From Flavilitoribacter nigricans DSM 23189 = NBRC 102662 (GTDB lineage Bacteria; Bacteroidota; Bacteroidia; Chitinophagales; Saprospiraceae), in assembly GCF_002646595.1 (NCBI RefSeq), contig NZ_PDUD01000002.1, forward strand, positions 1 through 64,000: 64,000 nt of DNA. Direction: 5' to 3'. Below the pieces are notes generated by a model. That model was not told where the DNA came from. It saw only the letters and a program-made list of their open reading frames with translations, and did not search any database. Positions 1 to 7,959 of this stretch are shown here, piece by piece; within the stretch, counting starts at the first letter, position 1; every line of letters starts with the position of its first letter. The position numbers and the translations under genes were made by a program.

Positions 1-1
1 G

Positions 2-184
2 GACCGTATAGACCTAGAATCATCAATCTTCGGATTTACAACTCCACAAGGGAAACGGCCAATAGCCAAATTTTATATCGAAGACTATCTCCTGGAGAAT
101 TTACAGGGACGGCCTAATTTTCTCATCATTAGATTATCAGATCATTGGATCATCATAACTTTCTCGCCACAAAGCGGATCATAG
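2..184 (+). CDS. possible 3' end of an unknown gene (cut by window edge)
   Basis: An open frame runs from the left edge to a TAG at 182-184 (about 60 codons). It has no start in the window, so its upstream part would lie outside. The residues look protein-like but I recognise no family. The last 30 bases overlap, tail to tail, the 3' end of the methyltransferase gene on the other strand. The stretch around 125-155 is a short-period repeat (ATCATT/GATCAT), which weakens the case for coding. Treat as tentative. Confidence 0.25.
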   Translation, partial: DRIDLESSIFGFTTPQGKRPIAKFYIEDYLLENLQGRPNFLIIRLSDHWIIITFSPQSGS

Positions 185-770
185 ACGCCGGTCCCTGGTG
201 ACCGGTCCCTTCCTGCAGTACAACTTCCGTTTTTTCCAGTCGTACAAATTCCAGGCCGGCAAATTCCGAGCGGATTTCCGCTTCCGAAAAAAGCATTTCC
301 GCGTTCTGCGGCCCTCCGGAATTGTACTGCTTCTGGTATTCCAGTTGCTCCTTACTGTAGGATTCGAAGATCACCCAGCCGCCGGGTTTGAGGAAAGTCA
401 GTAATTTTTGGTGGATCTCCGGGCGATGACTGGCCCCGAAGTTAGCAAAGATGAGTCCAAGAGCATCAAAATGCCCGGTGGGATACGTAACCTCTTCCGC
501 CTGGATCACCTGATAGTCCAGACTGACCCCGTTCTCGGAAGCCCAGTCCAGGGCTTTACGGCGGCCGACTTCACTCAGATCAAAGGCCGATACTTCCCAG
601 CCCTGACGGGCGGCAAAAACCCCGTTGCGTCCCTCCCCTTCGGCCGGCATCAATATTCGGCCCGGAGTAAGTGCGGTCAGTTGTTCCTGAAAAAATTGGT
701 TGGGCTGGTGGCCGTAAACGTAGGCTTCGCTCTCGTAGCGTTCGTCCCAGAAGGTTTTCGGATATTTCAT
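153..770 (-). CDS. class I SAM-dependent methyltransferase
   Basis: A 205-residue soluble protein with the Rossmann-type methyltransferase fold. Motif I is seen as PAEGEGRNGVFAA (about residues 42-54), followed by an acidic residue after strand 2 (SAFDLS). Later a LIFANFGA stretch stands where motif IV is expected, then LKPGGWVIFE before the C-terminal strands. The start MKYPKTFWDERY is typical of the TehB/NodS-like small methyltransferases, which often act on small or toxic molecules. The substrate cannot be told from sequence. It stands alone on the minus strand, 70 bases downstream of the GH16 gene stop, and could be read through from it. Confidence 0.8.
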   Translation of the reverse strand: MKYPKTFWDERYESEAYVYGHQPNQFFQEQLTALTPGRILMPAEGEGRNGVFAARQGWEVSAFDLSEVGRRKALDWASENGVSLDYQVIQAEEVTYPTGHFDALGLIFANFGASHRPEIHQKLLTFLKPGGWVIFESYSKEQLEYQKQYNSGGPQNAEMLFSEAEIRSEFAGLEFVRLEKTEVVLQEGTGHQGPASMIRFVARKL

Positions 771-840
771 GGTGAGAAATTGAAGTATTGGAAATTAGAA
801 CTCTAACATCCAACACCTCAATATCCGCATAGTTGCATCC

Positions 841-3279
841 TTACCGTCCCTTGGTGAAACGGATCTGCTCTCTCCGCTGGCCGCCCTCGGCCAGGAGGTA
901 GTACACGCCGGGAGCCAGCTTACTAATATCGGCGCTGAGCCGGCTGCCGTCGAGTTGCAGCAGTTGTTTGCCGTGCTGATCCAGGATCCGTAGGTCTACA
1001 CTTTCTCCGAAACCGCCGAGGGTCCAGCGCAGGCGGTTGCCCACCGGATTGGGAAAGACTTTCAGACCGGCCGGACGCTCCGTGTTGATCTCCAGTCCCC
1101 GTACCCGGGCACCCGAGCAATGATAAGGATCCTGCCCCGCGTCGTAGATCAGACCGGAAGCCGAAACGTCATCCACACAGAAATTGACCGTTACGCCCCC
1201 TTTGGCAGTAGCGGTGGTCTGAATGACCGTTACGCCCTGCGCATTGGTCGTACCGGATGCGCTTTCGTTGTAGGTGCCGGAAAATGTCCCCGAAACCAGC
1301 GCGCCGCCTACCGGATTACCCAGATTATCGACAACCGTCACCGTTGCGGAGCCGTATTTGTTGCCCTGACCGGCACTGATCGTACCCGTTACGACGCTCG
1401 ATACTTCCACGTGGGTAGCGGAGCCGGTAGCGTTTCCGGTCACCGATACGCCGGCGGAAGTGGTGCTGGCATTTTCGTTGTCGGTAGCCACTGCGGTCAA
1501 AGTAGTGGTCCCCAGGGGAACGGTCCAGTTGATGCTGTAGGGCGCACTATTATCCGTGCCGATGGCATTACCGTCCGCCAGGAAAGTCACCTGACTTACT
1601 GTTCCGTCGGCATCGGATGCGGTTGCTTCAATGGTGATGGATGCACCCTGATCGTAGCCGGAACCATCAGCCGGAGCCGTAATGCTGACCGTTGGTGGGA
1701 TATTGGCCCCACCGCCGTCTGCCGTGTAGCTGTCGAGATTATCAAAGTAATACGTATCCCCGGTAAAGGAATTGGAATCGAACAGCAGGATCATACTGAT
1801 GATGTCGTTATCCGCTGCTCCCTGATCGGGCCGGTCCAGCAGGTCGAAGGCCAGTCGGTGCCAGTTGTTGGTCTCCGTAATTGTCGCCACGTAGCGGCTG
1901 TGCCGCCCGGTCGGATAGTTGGTGGAAGTCGCCGTGGAGGTTTCCAGTTGCAGCAGGATCTCCGTGCCGACGGGCGCATCGGTATAGACGTCGGCGTAGA
2001 ACTTTTTCTGTTTCTCACTGTACTGCGATCCGTCGGTTATGTTGGTTACGGAATAAACCAGTACATCGTACTGTTCGGCCGAATTACGGGTATACTGACC
2101 GGAAAGTGCCGAACCATTGACGGCATTGGCCGCCGGATTGCTCACTTCGTTGAGCGTGCCGGTGGAAAAAGTATAGGTAGCCGTGGCCGGATCGTCGAAA
2201 TTCTCGAAGGAAAATTCGTAGACAAAAGCCGGTTCCACTTCCACCGCAATGGCCAGATCGTACACGGTACAACCATCGTTGATCGTGGCGCTGACCGGTC
2301 CGCTCGCCGAACCGAAATCCACCGTGACCTCGCTGGTTCCCTGACCGCTTACGATCGTAGCTCCCGATGGGACGGACCAGTTGATACTAGTCCCGCCGCC
2401 GGTATTACCGATGGTATACACCACTCCGGATGCCTGATTCTCTACTACCGGATCGCCGGCAATATAGGGTTTAAAACCATCCAGAACCCGCACGTAGTCC
2501 ACTTCCATGGTAGCGGGGAAAATAGCGTCGTCTACGGGGCCGCCCAGGTTACCACCCACCGCTACGTTTAGCAGGAAATGAAAATCCTGATCGAACGGCC
2601 AGTTGTAAGGGGCCACATCGGCTGGAGTCTTGGTGGAAAATAAGATCCCGTCCATAAACCAGCGGATCTCACCGGGCTCCCATTCAACAGCAAACTCGTG
2701 GAAGGCATCCGGATAGGCTCCGTCGATAAAATAGCTGTTGCCCTGAAATTGATTGTTGGGATAGGGATCGCCGTAGTGGATCGTGCCCAGGATCTCATCC
2801 GGGCGGGCACCGACAAATTCCATGATGTCGAGCTCACCGCTCTGCGGCCAGCCGCCGTAGGGTTCGTTGGTGGAAAGCATCCAGAAAGCCGGCCACAGTC
2901 CCATACCGGCGGGTAGTTTGATACGGGCCTCGTAGCGGCCGGTATTACTCACTTCGCCGTAGGTGAAATCGCCCTTGCCTTTGGTGTTGATACGACCGGA
3001 GGTGTATTTCGATCCCCGGTAATTTTCTTTGGCCGCGGTGATCTTCAGCGTGCCGTTATTCACACTCACCTGATCTTCCTGGTAATACTGAAGTTCATTG
3101 TTTCCCCAGCCGCAGATCCCGATATCGCAGCCGGTACCGGTCTGATAATTCCATTTGGATTGGTCGAGGGAAGTTCCCGAGAATTCGTCGGACCATACCA
3201 CGTTCGGGCACTGGCTATGGCCGTATTGGTGCATTAGGATCGCACCGAGGATAAGGATCGCTCGCAATAGTCGTTGCAT
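841..3279 (-). CDS. secreted GH16 beta-glucanase with Ig-like domains and T9SS sorting domain
   Basis: An 812-residue multidomain exoenzyme. Residues 1-22 form a signal peptide (ending YGHSQ). Residues about 28-270 are a glycoside hydrolase family 16 domain with the catalytic signature GELDIMEF; E149 is the predicted nucleophile and E154 the acid/base. GH16 enzymes cut beta-1,3(-1,4)-glucans such as laminarin, or related galactans. A PKD/Ig-like piece and a carbohydrate-binding-like region follow. At about 530-620 there is a bacterial Ig domain (PPTVSITAPADGS), then an Ig-like Big_1-type segment. The last 75 residues (VFPNPVGNRL... to FTKGR) are a type A T9SS sorting domain. The product is therefore exported by Sec and moved to the surface by T9SS. 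A Bacteroidota-like -7 box lies about 50 bases upstream. Confidence 0.93.
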   Translation of the reverse strand: MQRLLRAILILGAILMHQYGHSQCPNVVWSDEFSGTSLDQSKWNYQTGTGCDIGICGWGNNELQYYQEDQVSVNNGTLKITAAKENYRGSKYTSGRINTKGKGDFTYGEVSNTGRYEARIKLPAGMGLWPAFWMLSTNEPYGGWPQSGELDIMEFVGARPDEILGTIHYGDPYPNNQFQGNSYFIDGAYPDAFHEFAVEWEPGEIRWFMDGILFSTKTPADVAPYNWPFDQDFHFLLNVAVGGNLGGPVDDAIFPATMEVDYVRVLDGFKPYIAGDPVVENQASGVVYTIGNTGGGTSINWSVPSGATIVSGQGTSEVTVDFGSASGPVSATINDGCTVYDLAIAVEVEPAFVYEFSFENFDDPATATYTFSTGTLNEVSNPAANAVNGSALSGQYTRNSAEQYDVLVYSVTNITDGSQYSEKQKKFYADVYTDAPVGTEILLQLETSTATSTNYPTGRHSRYVATITETNNWHRLAFDLLDRPDQGAADNDIISMILLFDSNSFTGDTYYFDNLDSYTADGGGANIPPTVSITAPADGSGYDQGASITIEATASDADGTVSQVTFLADGNAIGTDNSAPYSINWTVPLGTTTLTAVATDNENASTTSAGVSVTGNATGSATHVEVSSVVTGTISAGQGNKYGSATVTVVDNLGNPVGGALVSGTFSGTYNESASGTTNAQGVTVIQTTATAKGGVTVNFCVDDVSASGLIYDAGQDPYHCSGARVRGLEINTERPAGLKVFPNPVGNRLRWTLGGFGESVDLRILDQHGKQLLQLDGSRLSADISKLAPGVYYLLAEGGQRREQIRFTKGR

Positions 3280-3327
3280 ACTAGTCTTCTGTATTTGAAA
3301 TAAAAAATAATTAGATTAATTTTTATT

Positions 3328-3335
3328 CAAATATA
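3328..3335 (-). promoter_or_regulatory. candidate -7 promoter box for the GH16 gene
   Basis: On the minus strand the bases read TATATTTG, a perfect match to the Bacteroidota -7 consensus TAnnTTTG. They lie 49 bases upstream of the GH16 ATG in an AT-rich gap. No TTG/TTTG at the ideal 19-20 base spacing is evident, so the -33 element is weak or absent. Confidence 0.4.
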
Positions 3336-3380
3336 AAAATTAAACACAACAACTTACCCTAATAAAATTTGGAAATAGAT

Positions 3381-4859
3381 TTAGGATGCGCTATTCCGCA
3401 CCAGCTGGTAATAAAAGCGGATACTATTCTCCAGATCCGCGACGGTCACCCGTTCGTTCAATCCGTGAAAGGACTGGATATTATCCGGGTTGACCCGGAG
3501 CGGACGGAAACGAAAAATATGATCGGTCAGTTCCGCAAAATAACGGGAATCCGTACCGCCAACCAGCAGGTGGGGGGCAACGACCACTTCCCGGAAGATC
3601 TCCCGCACGCTCCGGCAGACCATCTCGTAGGCCTCCGATTCCACATCGGACACCTTGGATGGATCCGATGCACCGTCCTGGGCCTGGATCCGGATGCGGT
3701 CGTCATCGAGCGTTTTCCGTACGTAGGCGATGGCCGATTCTACGGTCTCTCCCGGAATGATCCGGAGATTGATATTGGCCGAAGCTACTTTCGGAATGAC
3801 GTTTTCCTTGATGCCGCTGGAAAAGATCGTGGGCACCATGGTGGTCCGGATATTGGCCTTACCCTGCGGGATCTGACTGAGGCCCTGCAGGATCAGCGGT
3901 TCCAGCACATCGGCATTCGTAAAAGCGAATTTCATGGCCAGGGTGGATTCCGGGCCCAAATAGTCAAAAAATAATTTGAGGGGTTCGCTGATCCGCGCCG
4001 GGAATGGGTTGGCGCGCAGCCGGGCCAGTCCGGCGGTCAGTACATCGATCGAATTGGTGCCCAGCGGTATGGAGGAATGCCCCCCGGAAAGGGACGTGGA
4101 CAATTCCAGGTTCAGATATCCTTTCTCAGCAATACCGACCAGCGCAACTTCCTTTTCGACGCCCGGAATAATGCCCTCGGTAATGGCCCCGCCTTCATCC
4201 AGGATGTAATCGAAGCGCACGCCCCGCTCCTGCAGGTAGGCGGCCATGGAAGAGGCTCCGCGCGAACCGCCTTTCTCTTCGTCGTGGCTCAGTGCCACGT
4301 AAATATCCCGACGGGGTCGATAACCTTCCTGCAACAACTGTTCGAAAGTTTCCAGAATGGCAATACCGGCGGTTTTATCATCAATTGCCCCCCGGCCCCA
4401 GATCGTATCGGCGACAATTGCGCCCGAGTAGGGAGGCTGCCGCCAGTTGTGGATCGTGGCCGGTTCCACCGGTACGACATCGTAATGGGACATCAGCAGA
4501 ATGGGATCCCGCTCGTCACCGCTGCCTTTCCAGTGGTAGAGGTAGCTAAAATCGTTGAAAGTCTTTTTTTCCAAAAGAGAATCTACCAGGGGATAGTTAC
4601 GGGAAATAAAGTCCGCATACCGCTGAAAAGCCGTAGAATCGAAGCGGCTTTCCTCGCCAAAACTGATGGTCGGGATACTAATGGCTTCCGCCAGATGTCG
4701 TTTGGCTTCGGGGGATATTTCGGGAATAGACACGGCCGGGTAGTCCTTCTGCCGCGACGGACTGGTCATGGACCGGAACAAGAGCAACATCAGGAAAAGT
4801 GTAATTAAAACCGTTATACCAATAAAAATTCTCTTCATCTTATTATTAGGATGAGTCAA
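3381..4859 (-). CDS. M20 family metallopeptidase (carboxypeptidase S / PM20D1-like), membrane-anchored or secreted
   Basis: A 492-residue protein with an N-terminal hydrophobic segment (residues 9-28) and an M20 dinuclear zinc peptidase domain. Metal and catalytic residues are visible: H125 and D127 in LLMSHYDVVP, the bridging D160 in WGRGAIDDK, the E194-E195 pair in SHDEEKGG, and a late GGTDSRYF histidine-less metal region as in carboxypeptidase S homologues. The dimerisation domain lies between about 225 and 345. Family members release C-terminal residues from peptides or hydrolyse N-acyl amino acids. An alternative start at 4838 (MKRIFIG) would place the hydrophobic segment right at the N-terminus and may be the true one. 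It is a single-gene unit between the GH16 gene and a repeat-containing gap. Confidence 0.88.
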   Translation of the reverse strand: MTHPNNKMKRIFIGITVLITLFLMLLLFRSMTSPSRQKDYPAVSIPEISPEAKRHLAEAISIPTISFGEESRFDSTAFQRYADFISRNYPLVDSLLEKKTFNDFSYLYHWKGSGDERDPILLMSHYDVVPVEPATIHNWRQPPYSGAIVADTIWGRGAIDDKTAGIAILETFEQLLQEGYRPRRDIYVALSHDEEKGGSRGASSMAAYLQERGVRFDYILDEGGAITEGIIPGVEKEVALVGIAEKGYLNLELSTSLSGGHSSIPLGTNSIDVLTAGLARLRANPFPARISEPLKLFFDYLGPESTLAMKFAFTNADVLEPLILQGLSQIPQGKANIRTTMVPTIFSSGIKENVIPKVASANINLRIIPGETVESAIAYVRKTLDDDRIRIQAQDGASDPSKVSDVESEAYEMVCRSVREIFREVVVAPHLLVGGTDSRYFAELTDHIFRFRPLRVNPDNIQSFHGLNERVTVADLENSIRFYYQLVRNSAS

Positions 4860-4877
4860 GCCAATCAGGAATTAATT

Positions 4878-5046
4878 TGCCTTTAGACCCAAAATACAGG
4901 CAGCAAAATGACCATTTCCTGGCTTAGCGTGCCGCCGTAGGTAAAACCATATTTCGTACCTACGGCACGCTGAACCTCCCGGATTATTGGATGGGCTTCC
5001 TATATCTCGTCCCTACGTGACTTTTAACTCCTGATTCGCATGAGTC
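4878..5046 (-). repeat. dispersed hairpin-rich repeat element, copy A
   Basis: Read on the minus strand, this 169-base stretch aligns along its whole length with 55425-55598 on the plus strand (about three quarters identical by eye). Shared landmarks, in order: a GACTCATGCGA start, GTCxCGTAGGGACG, an AGGAGGTT-like segment, a long stem whose arms are AGCGTGCCGTAGGTA and TACCTACGGC..GCACGCT, and a GGTCTAAAGGC end. It carries no open frame. It resembles REP/MITE-type non-coding repeats, but no mobilising transposase is present here. Confidence 0.75.
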
Positions 5047-5197
5047 TTGTTTCAACTCGTTAGCTAAATGATTTATTTATAAGGGGCCGAAGGCTTTCAA
5101 CAGGAGTGACTATTCGCCGGCGGGCTGATTACCCGGCCGGATCACACCAAAACCCGGTCTGTTTACCTGGCCGGGTAAATTGCGGGTTCCCTACTGA

Positions 5198-5461
5198 GCA
5201 ACCCGGTTCACCTTATGTCTGGAGGGTTTTATCGGAATTTGCGCCACCTTCGTTTTACGGAAAGAAGCCAGAAGGAAAATCCGGAATATATCCGAAGTTC
5301 TCTCGCTGGACCACTACGAAGCTGCCAACGATCCTTTTAGTCTTTACCACCACCCGTTTTTCAACGATCAGGGCCCGCCCCACTACGCTATCCGACTCGA
5401 GGTGATCCAGGATGTCCTCCTAAATCACTTCGGTCGTTCTATTATTAATAATCGGATGTAG
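5198..5461 (+). pseudogene. orphan coding-like fragment, no start codon
   Basis: The frame after the TGA at 5195-5197 stays open to the TAG at 5459-5461 (about 87 codons) and reads like real protein, for example SLDHYEAANDPFSLYHHPFF and then HYAIRLEVIQDVLLNHFG. There is no ATG/GTG/TTG near its beginning, so it looks like the 3' part of a decayed gene. I do not recognise the family. It sits next to repeat copy A. The rest of the 4860-5540 gap shows nothing else. Confidence 0.3.
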
Positions 5462-5540
5462 CGCCGCTTTGTTTAGTAGCGACGCCAGGAAGTGACGGCT
5501 AAGCCGATTTAATTCATTAGCGTGCGGCTGCCGGTGGTCT

Positions 5541-6290
5541 TCAGGCGTGTTCCAGATAGGTTGAAAGTTTGGCGGGACAGGAGCCGATCTCTTCCAGAGA
5601 TAATACCCGGGTCGTTTCCAGCGGCAGTTCGGCGTTCTCGTAGGCAACGATGGTCAGCATCTGCCCATCCAGCGGAAAGAGGATCTCCCGTTGGGCCAGC
5701 ATCTGCTGGAGATCGCGACTGATCTGTTGCAATTCTTCTTCCGGCAGCGCATCGGGTTTGATCTTTCCCAGCACCAGATAGCAGTCGTTATCGCGATAAC
5801 CGTCCTTGTGCCACTTATGACAAAGATGATAGGCCTCAAAAGACCTGCGCAACTGGTAAAAACTATCGGTATAGACCAGCTTACCGGCCATCCTACCGGC
5901 CGGCCAACCCACCACCACCGCAGTGGTCCCCTGAAAGGAAAAACTTCTGGAGTAAGGGTGATCTCCCCGACTGAGAAAACCGTAGTCCTGCCCGGAACGA
6001 TAACCTCCCATGCGGATCTTCAGCTTCGGCGGTCTTTTCATCAGGTGGCTCAGGAAACCGGTAAAATCAACCGGCCGGAGCGCTTCCCGGTTCTCCCGGT
6101 ACCAGCGGCTGTAGCATTTCAGCCCATCCGTTATGCATTCCAGACCGATGACGGTAGCGTGTACCTGATCCATTTGGTAGGGGCGGAAGAAACGCCCCAG
6201 GCGAAGTTGCAATTGGGATTGCAGATCCGTGACCAGCCGACGAAGCGAGGCTGGTTTGTTTCCATAGTATGCGACTAGCGAAAGCTGCAT
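5541..6290 (-). CDS. hypothetical protein, possible 2H-phosphoesterase relative
   Basis: A 249-residue soluble protein with no signal peptide. Near residue 44 it has VHATVIGLE, which looks like the first H-x-T motif of the 2H (LigT/CPDase) phosphoesterase fold. At the place where the second motif is expected, near residues 211-216, it reads MLTIVAYE, with a similar strand pattern but no histidine. Either it is not an active 2H enzyme or the resemblance is superficial. The middle (GYRSGQDYGFLSRGDHPYSR) is unlike the classic family. It is isolated, with a 310-base gap upstream (6291-6601) in which I see nothing convincing. Confidence 0.6.
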   Translation of the reverse strand: MQLSLVAYYGNKPASLRRLVTDLQSQLQLRLGRFFRPYQMDQVHATVIGLECITDGLKCYSRWYRENREALRPVDFTGFLSHLMKRPPKLKIRMGGYRSGQDYGFLSRGDHPYSRSFSFQGTTAVVVGWPAGRMAGKLVYTDSFYQLRRSFEAYHLCHKWHKDGYRDNDCYLVLGKIKPDALPEEELQQISRDLQQMLAQREILFPLDGQMLTIVAYENAELPLETTRVLSLEEIGSCPAKLSTYLEHA

Positions 6291-6601
6291 TTGTTGAAGG
6301 TGTAAAGAATGAACGATGTAGTGATCTCAGGGATTGTTCCAACCTGATGCCCGGCGGCAGATCATCCTTTTCACACCATAGTAGCGGACAGGATGAATAC
6401 AACTTCCAGCATCAAACTTTCAGTAATTCCCGGTTGGAAAATACCATCATAGTATTCTTACAGCTCCGTCCTTTAGTTTATGGAATGGAATTTACACTTT
6501 TTGCGGCTTAAGGCCTAATATTTTAACCTGGCGGATCTACCGTTAGCGCACCCGGAGGATATATTCCTGCAAATTCCTCGAAAACCGTTCATCTAACCCC
6601 G

Positions 6602-7594
6602 CTAATTGGCCTGCACATTAAAGGTATGGGCACCGATCAGTTGCATGGTTTCCCCGGACGCTTCCTGTTTGCGGATCACGCTGGACATCAGTCGGAACCA
6701 GTCAAAGCTGTTGGGATCGGTGGTTTCGTCCCGGGGGAATTGTTGCTTTTCAATGGGAATGCGGGTCGCCAGAAAATCCACCATGGCGCCTTTCAGGAAG
6801 CGCTCCCGGTATTCCCGGCTGGTGGAGTTGACCGGGAACAGAAAACGGATCCCTTTTTCCTGGGAGATCGCCAGCACCACCTTTTTACCCTCGGGGGCTT
6901 CCAGTACGAAGTTCTTTTCCTCTTCCGGCAGGGTCATTCGCTGGAGCTGGGTTTCCTGCACGATCCGGGTCTGCCGCAGCACGTAACCCGTCAGGTAGGT
7001 TTCGTACCCCTGAAAGACCTCGTACATTTTGGACAGGATCTCAAAGGTCTTCGAATCAGAAAACAGCTTTTCGTCCTTCGTCGGCCACCACATAGCGTAG
7101 GTGCCGCCGATCACCGCGTTGTTCTCTACCCGCAGATCAGCCAGCTGAAAAGGTTCGATGATCTTTTTGGGCTGGTACCCGTCGTAGATGGGAATGGAAC
7201 TGAAATAGATCAGATTGGGGTAAGCCGTTTTTTCGACGTGATTGACCAGGTCTTTGTATTTCAGCAGATCTTCCTCGTTATAGATGAAATAGATCGAGTA
7301 TTTTTCCTCGCCCATACTGACCACCACCGGTACCGTCAGGGCGCCTTCTTCCAGCAGCGTTACGTACATCACTTTCCATTCGCATTTCTGGTTTCTCGCC
7401 TTGGCGATCTTTTCCAGGGCGGCAATGGCCAGGATGCCGTCCACCCGGATCTTACCGGATATCCCCAACTCGATCTCACCGAGTCCGAATTCATTCGAAT
7501 TGGTCAAAAAATTATTCTGCTTGCTGGTAGCTGATTTACCGGAAGAGGCTACCGGTGCGGATTTTTTACCGAAGATCTTTTTAAAAAAACTCAT
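6602..7594 (-). CDS. hypothetical cytoplasmic protein
   Basis: A 330-residue protein beginning MSFFKKIFGKKSAP, a short amphipathic basic start followed by a serine/alanine-rich linker, then a mixed alpha/beta body. There is no signal peptide, no transmembrane segment and no catalytic motif I recognise. The KKIFGKK start resembles small phage-shock-like or membrane-associated cytosolic proteins only in style, so no function is assigned. Codon use matches its neighbours. It ends eight bases before a TAA-rich gap and is preceded by the 365-base gap 7595-7959. Confidence 0.7.
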   Translation of the reverse strand: MSFFKKIFGKKSAPVASSGKSATSKQNNFLTNSNEFGLGEIELGISGKIRVDGILAIAALEKIAKARNQKCEWKVMYVTLLEEGALTVPVVVSMGEEKYSIYFIYNEEDLLKYKDLVNHVEKTAYPNLIYFSSIPIYDGYQPKKIIEPFQLADLRVENNAVIGGTYAMWWPTKDEKLFSDSKTFEILSKMYEVFQGYETYLTGYVLRQTRIVQETQLQRMTLPEEEKNFVLEAPEGKKVVLAISQEKGIRFLFPVNSTSREYRERFLKGAMVDFLATRIPIEKQQFPRDETTDPNSFDWFRLMSSVIRKQEASGETMQLIGAHTFNVQAN

Positions 7595-7890
7595 GTCTGG
7601 ATCAGAGAATTGCGCCTGAGGGAGATCATCAATCGATTGGAGCGGTTTACCGGCCGGGACTTACGAAGGCATTATTAAGTCCGGGCCTTCCAGGGTTTCA
7701 GATCATCATCAGAGCGGTTAATAAATCTACACCGCGGCGCTATGGGTCAGGAAAGTTGTTGAACAGGATTTCCCGTTTATACCATTCCGGGCGCAATGCC
7801 CGGCCCGCAAGAACGCGCGTGTTTCGTTTTCGCAGAACAAGATAAAGAAGGTTTTAGATTTTGGGTCAAAACGCAGGAAGTTTCCCGATA
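7595..7890. other. intergenic gap upstream of the 330-residue gene
   Basis: This stretch has no credible reading frame. A small GC-rich inverted repeat (CCGGGC...GCCCGG, 7787-7803) without a T-run is the only structure seen. The promoter of the 330-residue gene should lie near 7595-7700, but I cannot point to a clear box. Confidence 0.4.
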
Positions 7891-7932
7891 AAAAAAGCGT
7901 GGGTTTCCGATCTGATTACCGGAAACCCCACG
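7891..7932 (-). terminator. rho-independent terminator of the 958-residue gene
   Basis: On the minus strand, directly after the stop of the gene ending at 7960, a stem of about 12 base pairs (CGTGGGGTTTCCGG paired with CGGAAACCCACG) is followed by six T residues. This is a classic intrinsic terminator. Confidence 0.85.
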
Positions 7933-7959
7933 ATCTTTCGGCTTTGCCTGGGCAAAATT

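Noticed and set aside
1120-2571. Plus-strand frame of 483 codons
   Set aside because: Shadow of the GH16 gene, whose catalytic motif and T9SS tail lie on the minus strand.
6269-6511. 80-codon plus-strand frame upstream of the 2H-like gene
   Set aside because: It overlaps the 5' end of the real gene on the other strand, and its residues show no pattern of a folded protein.
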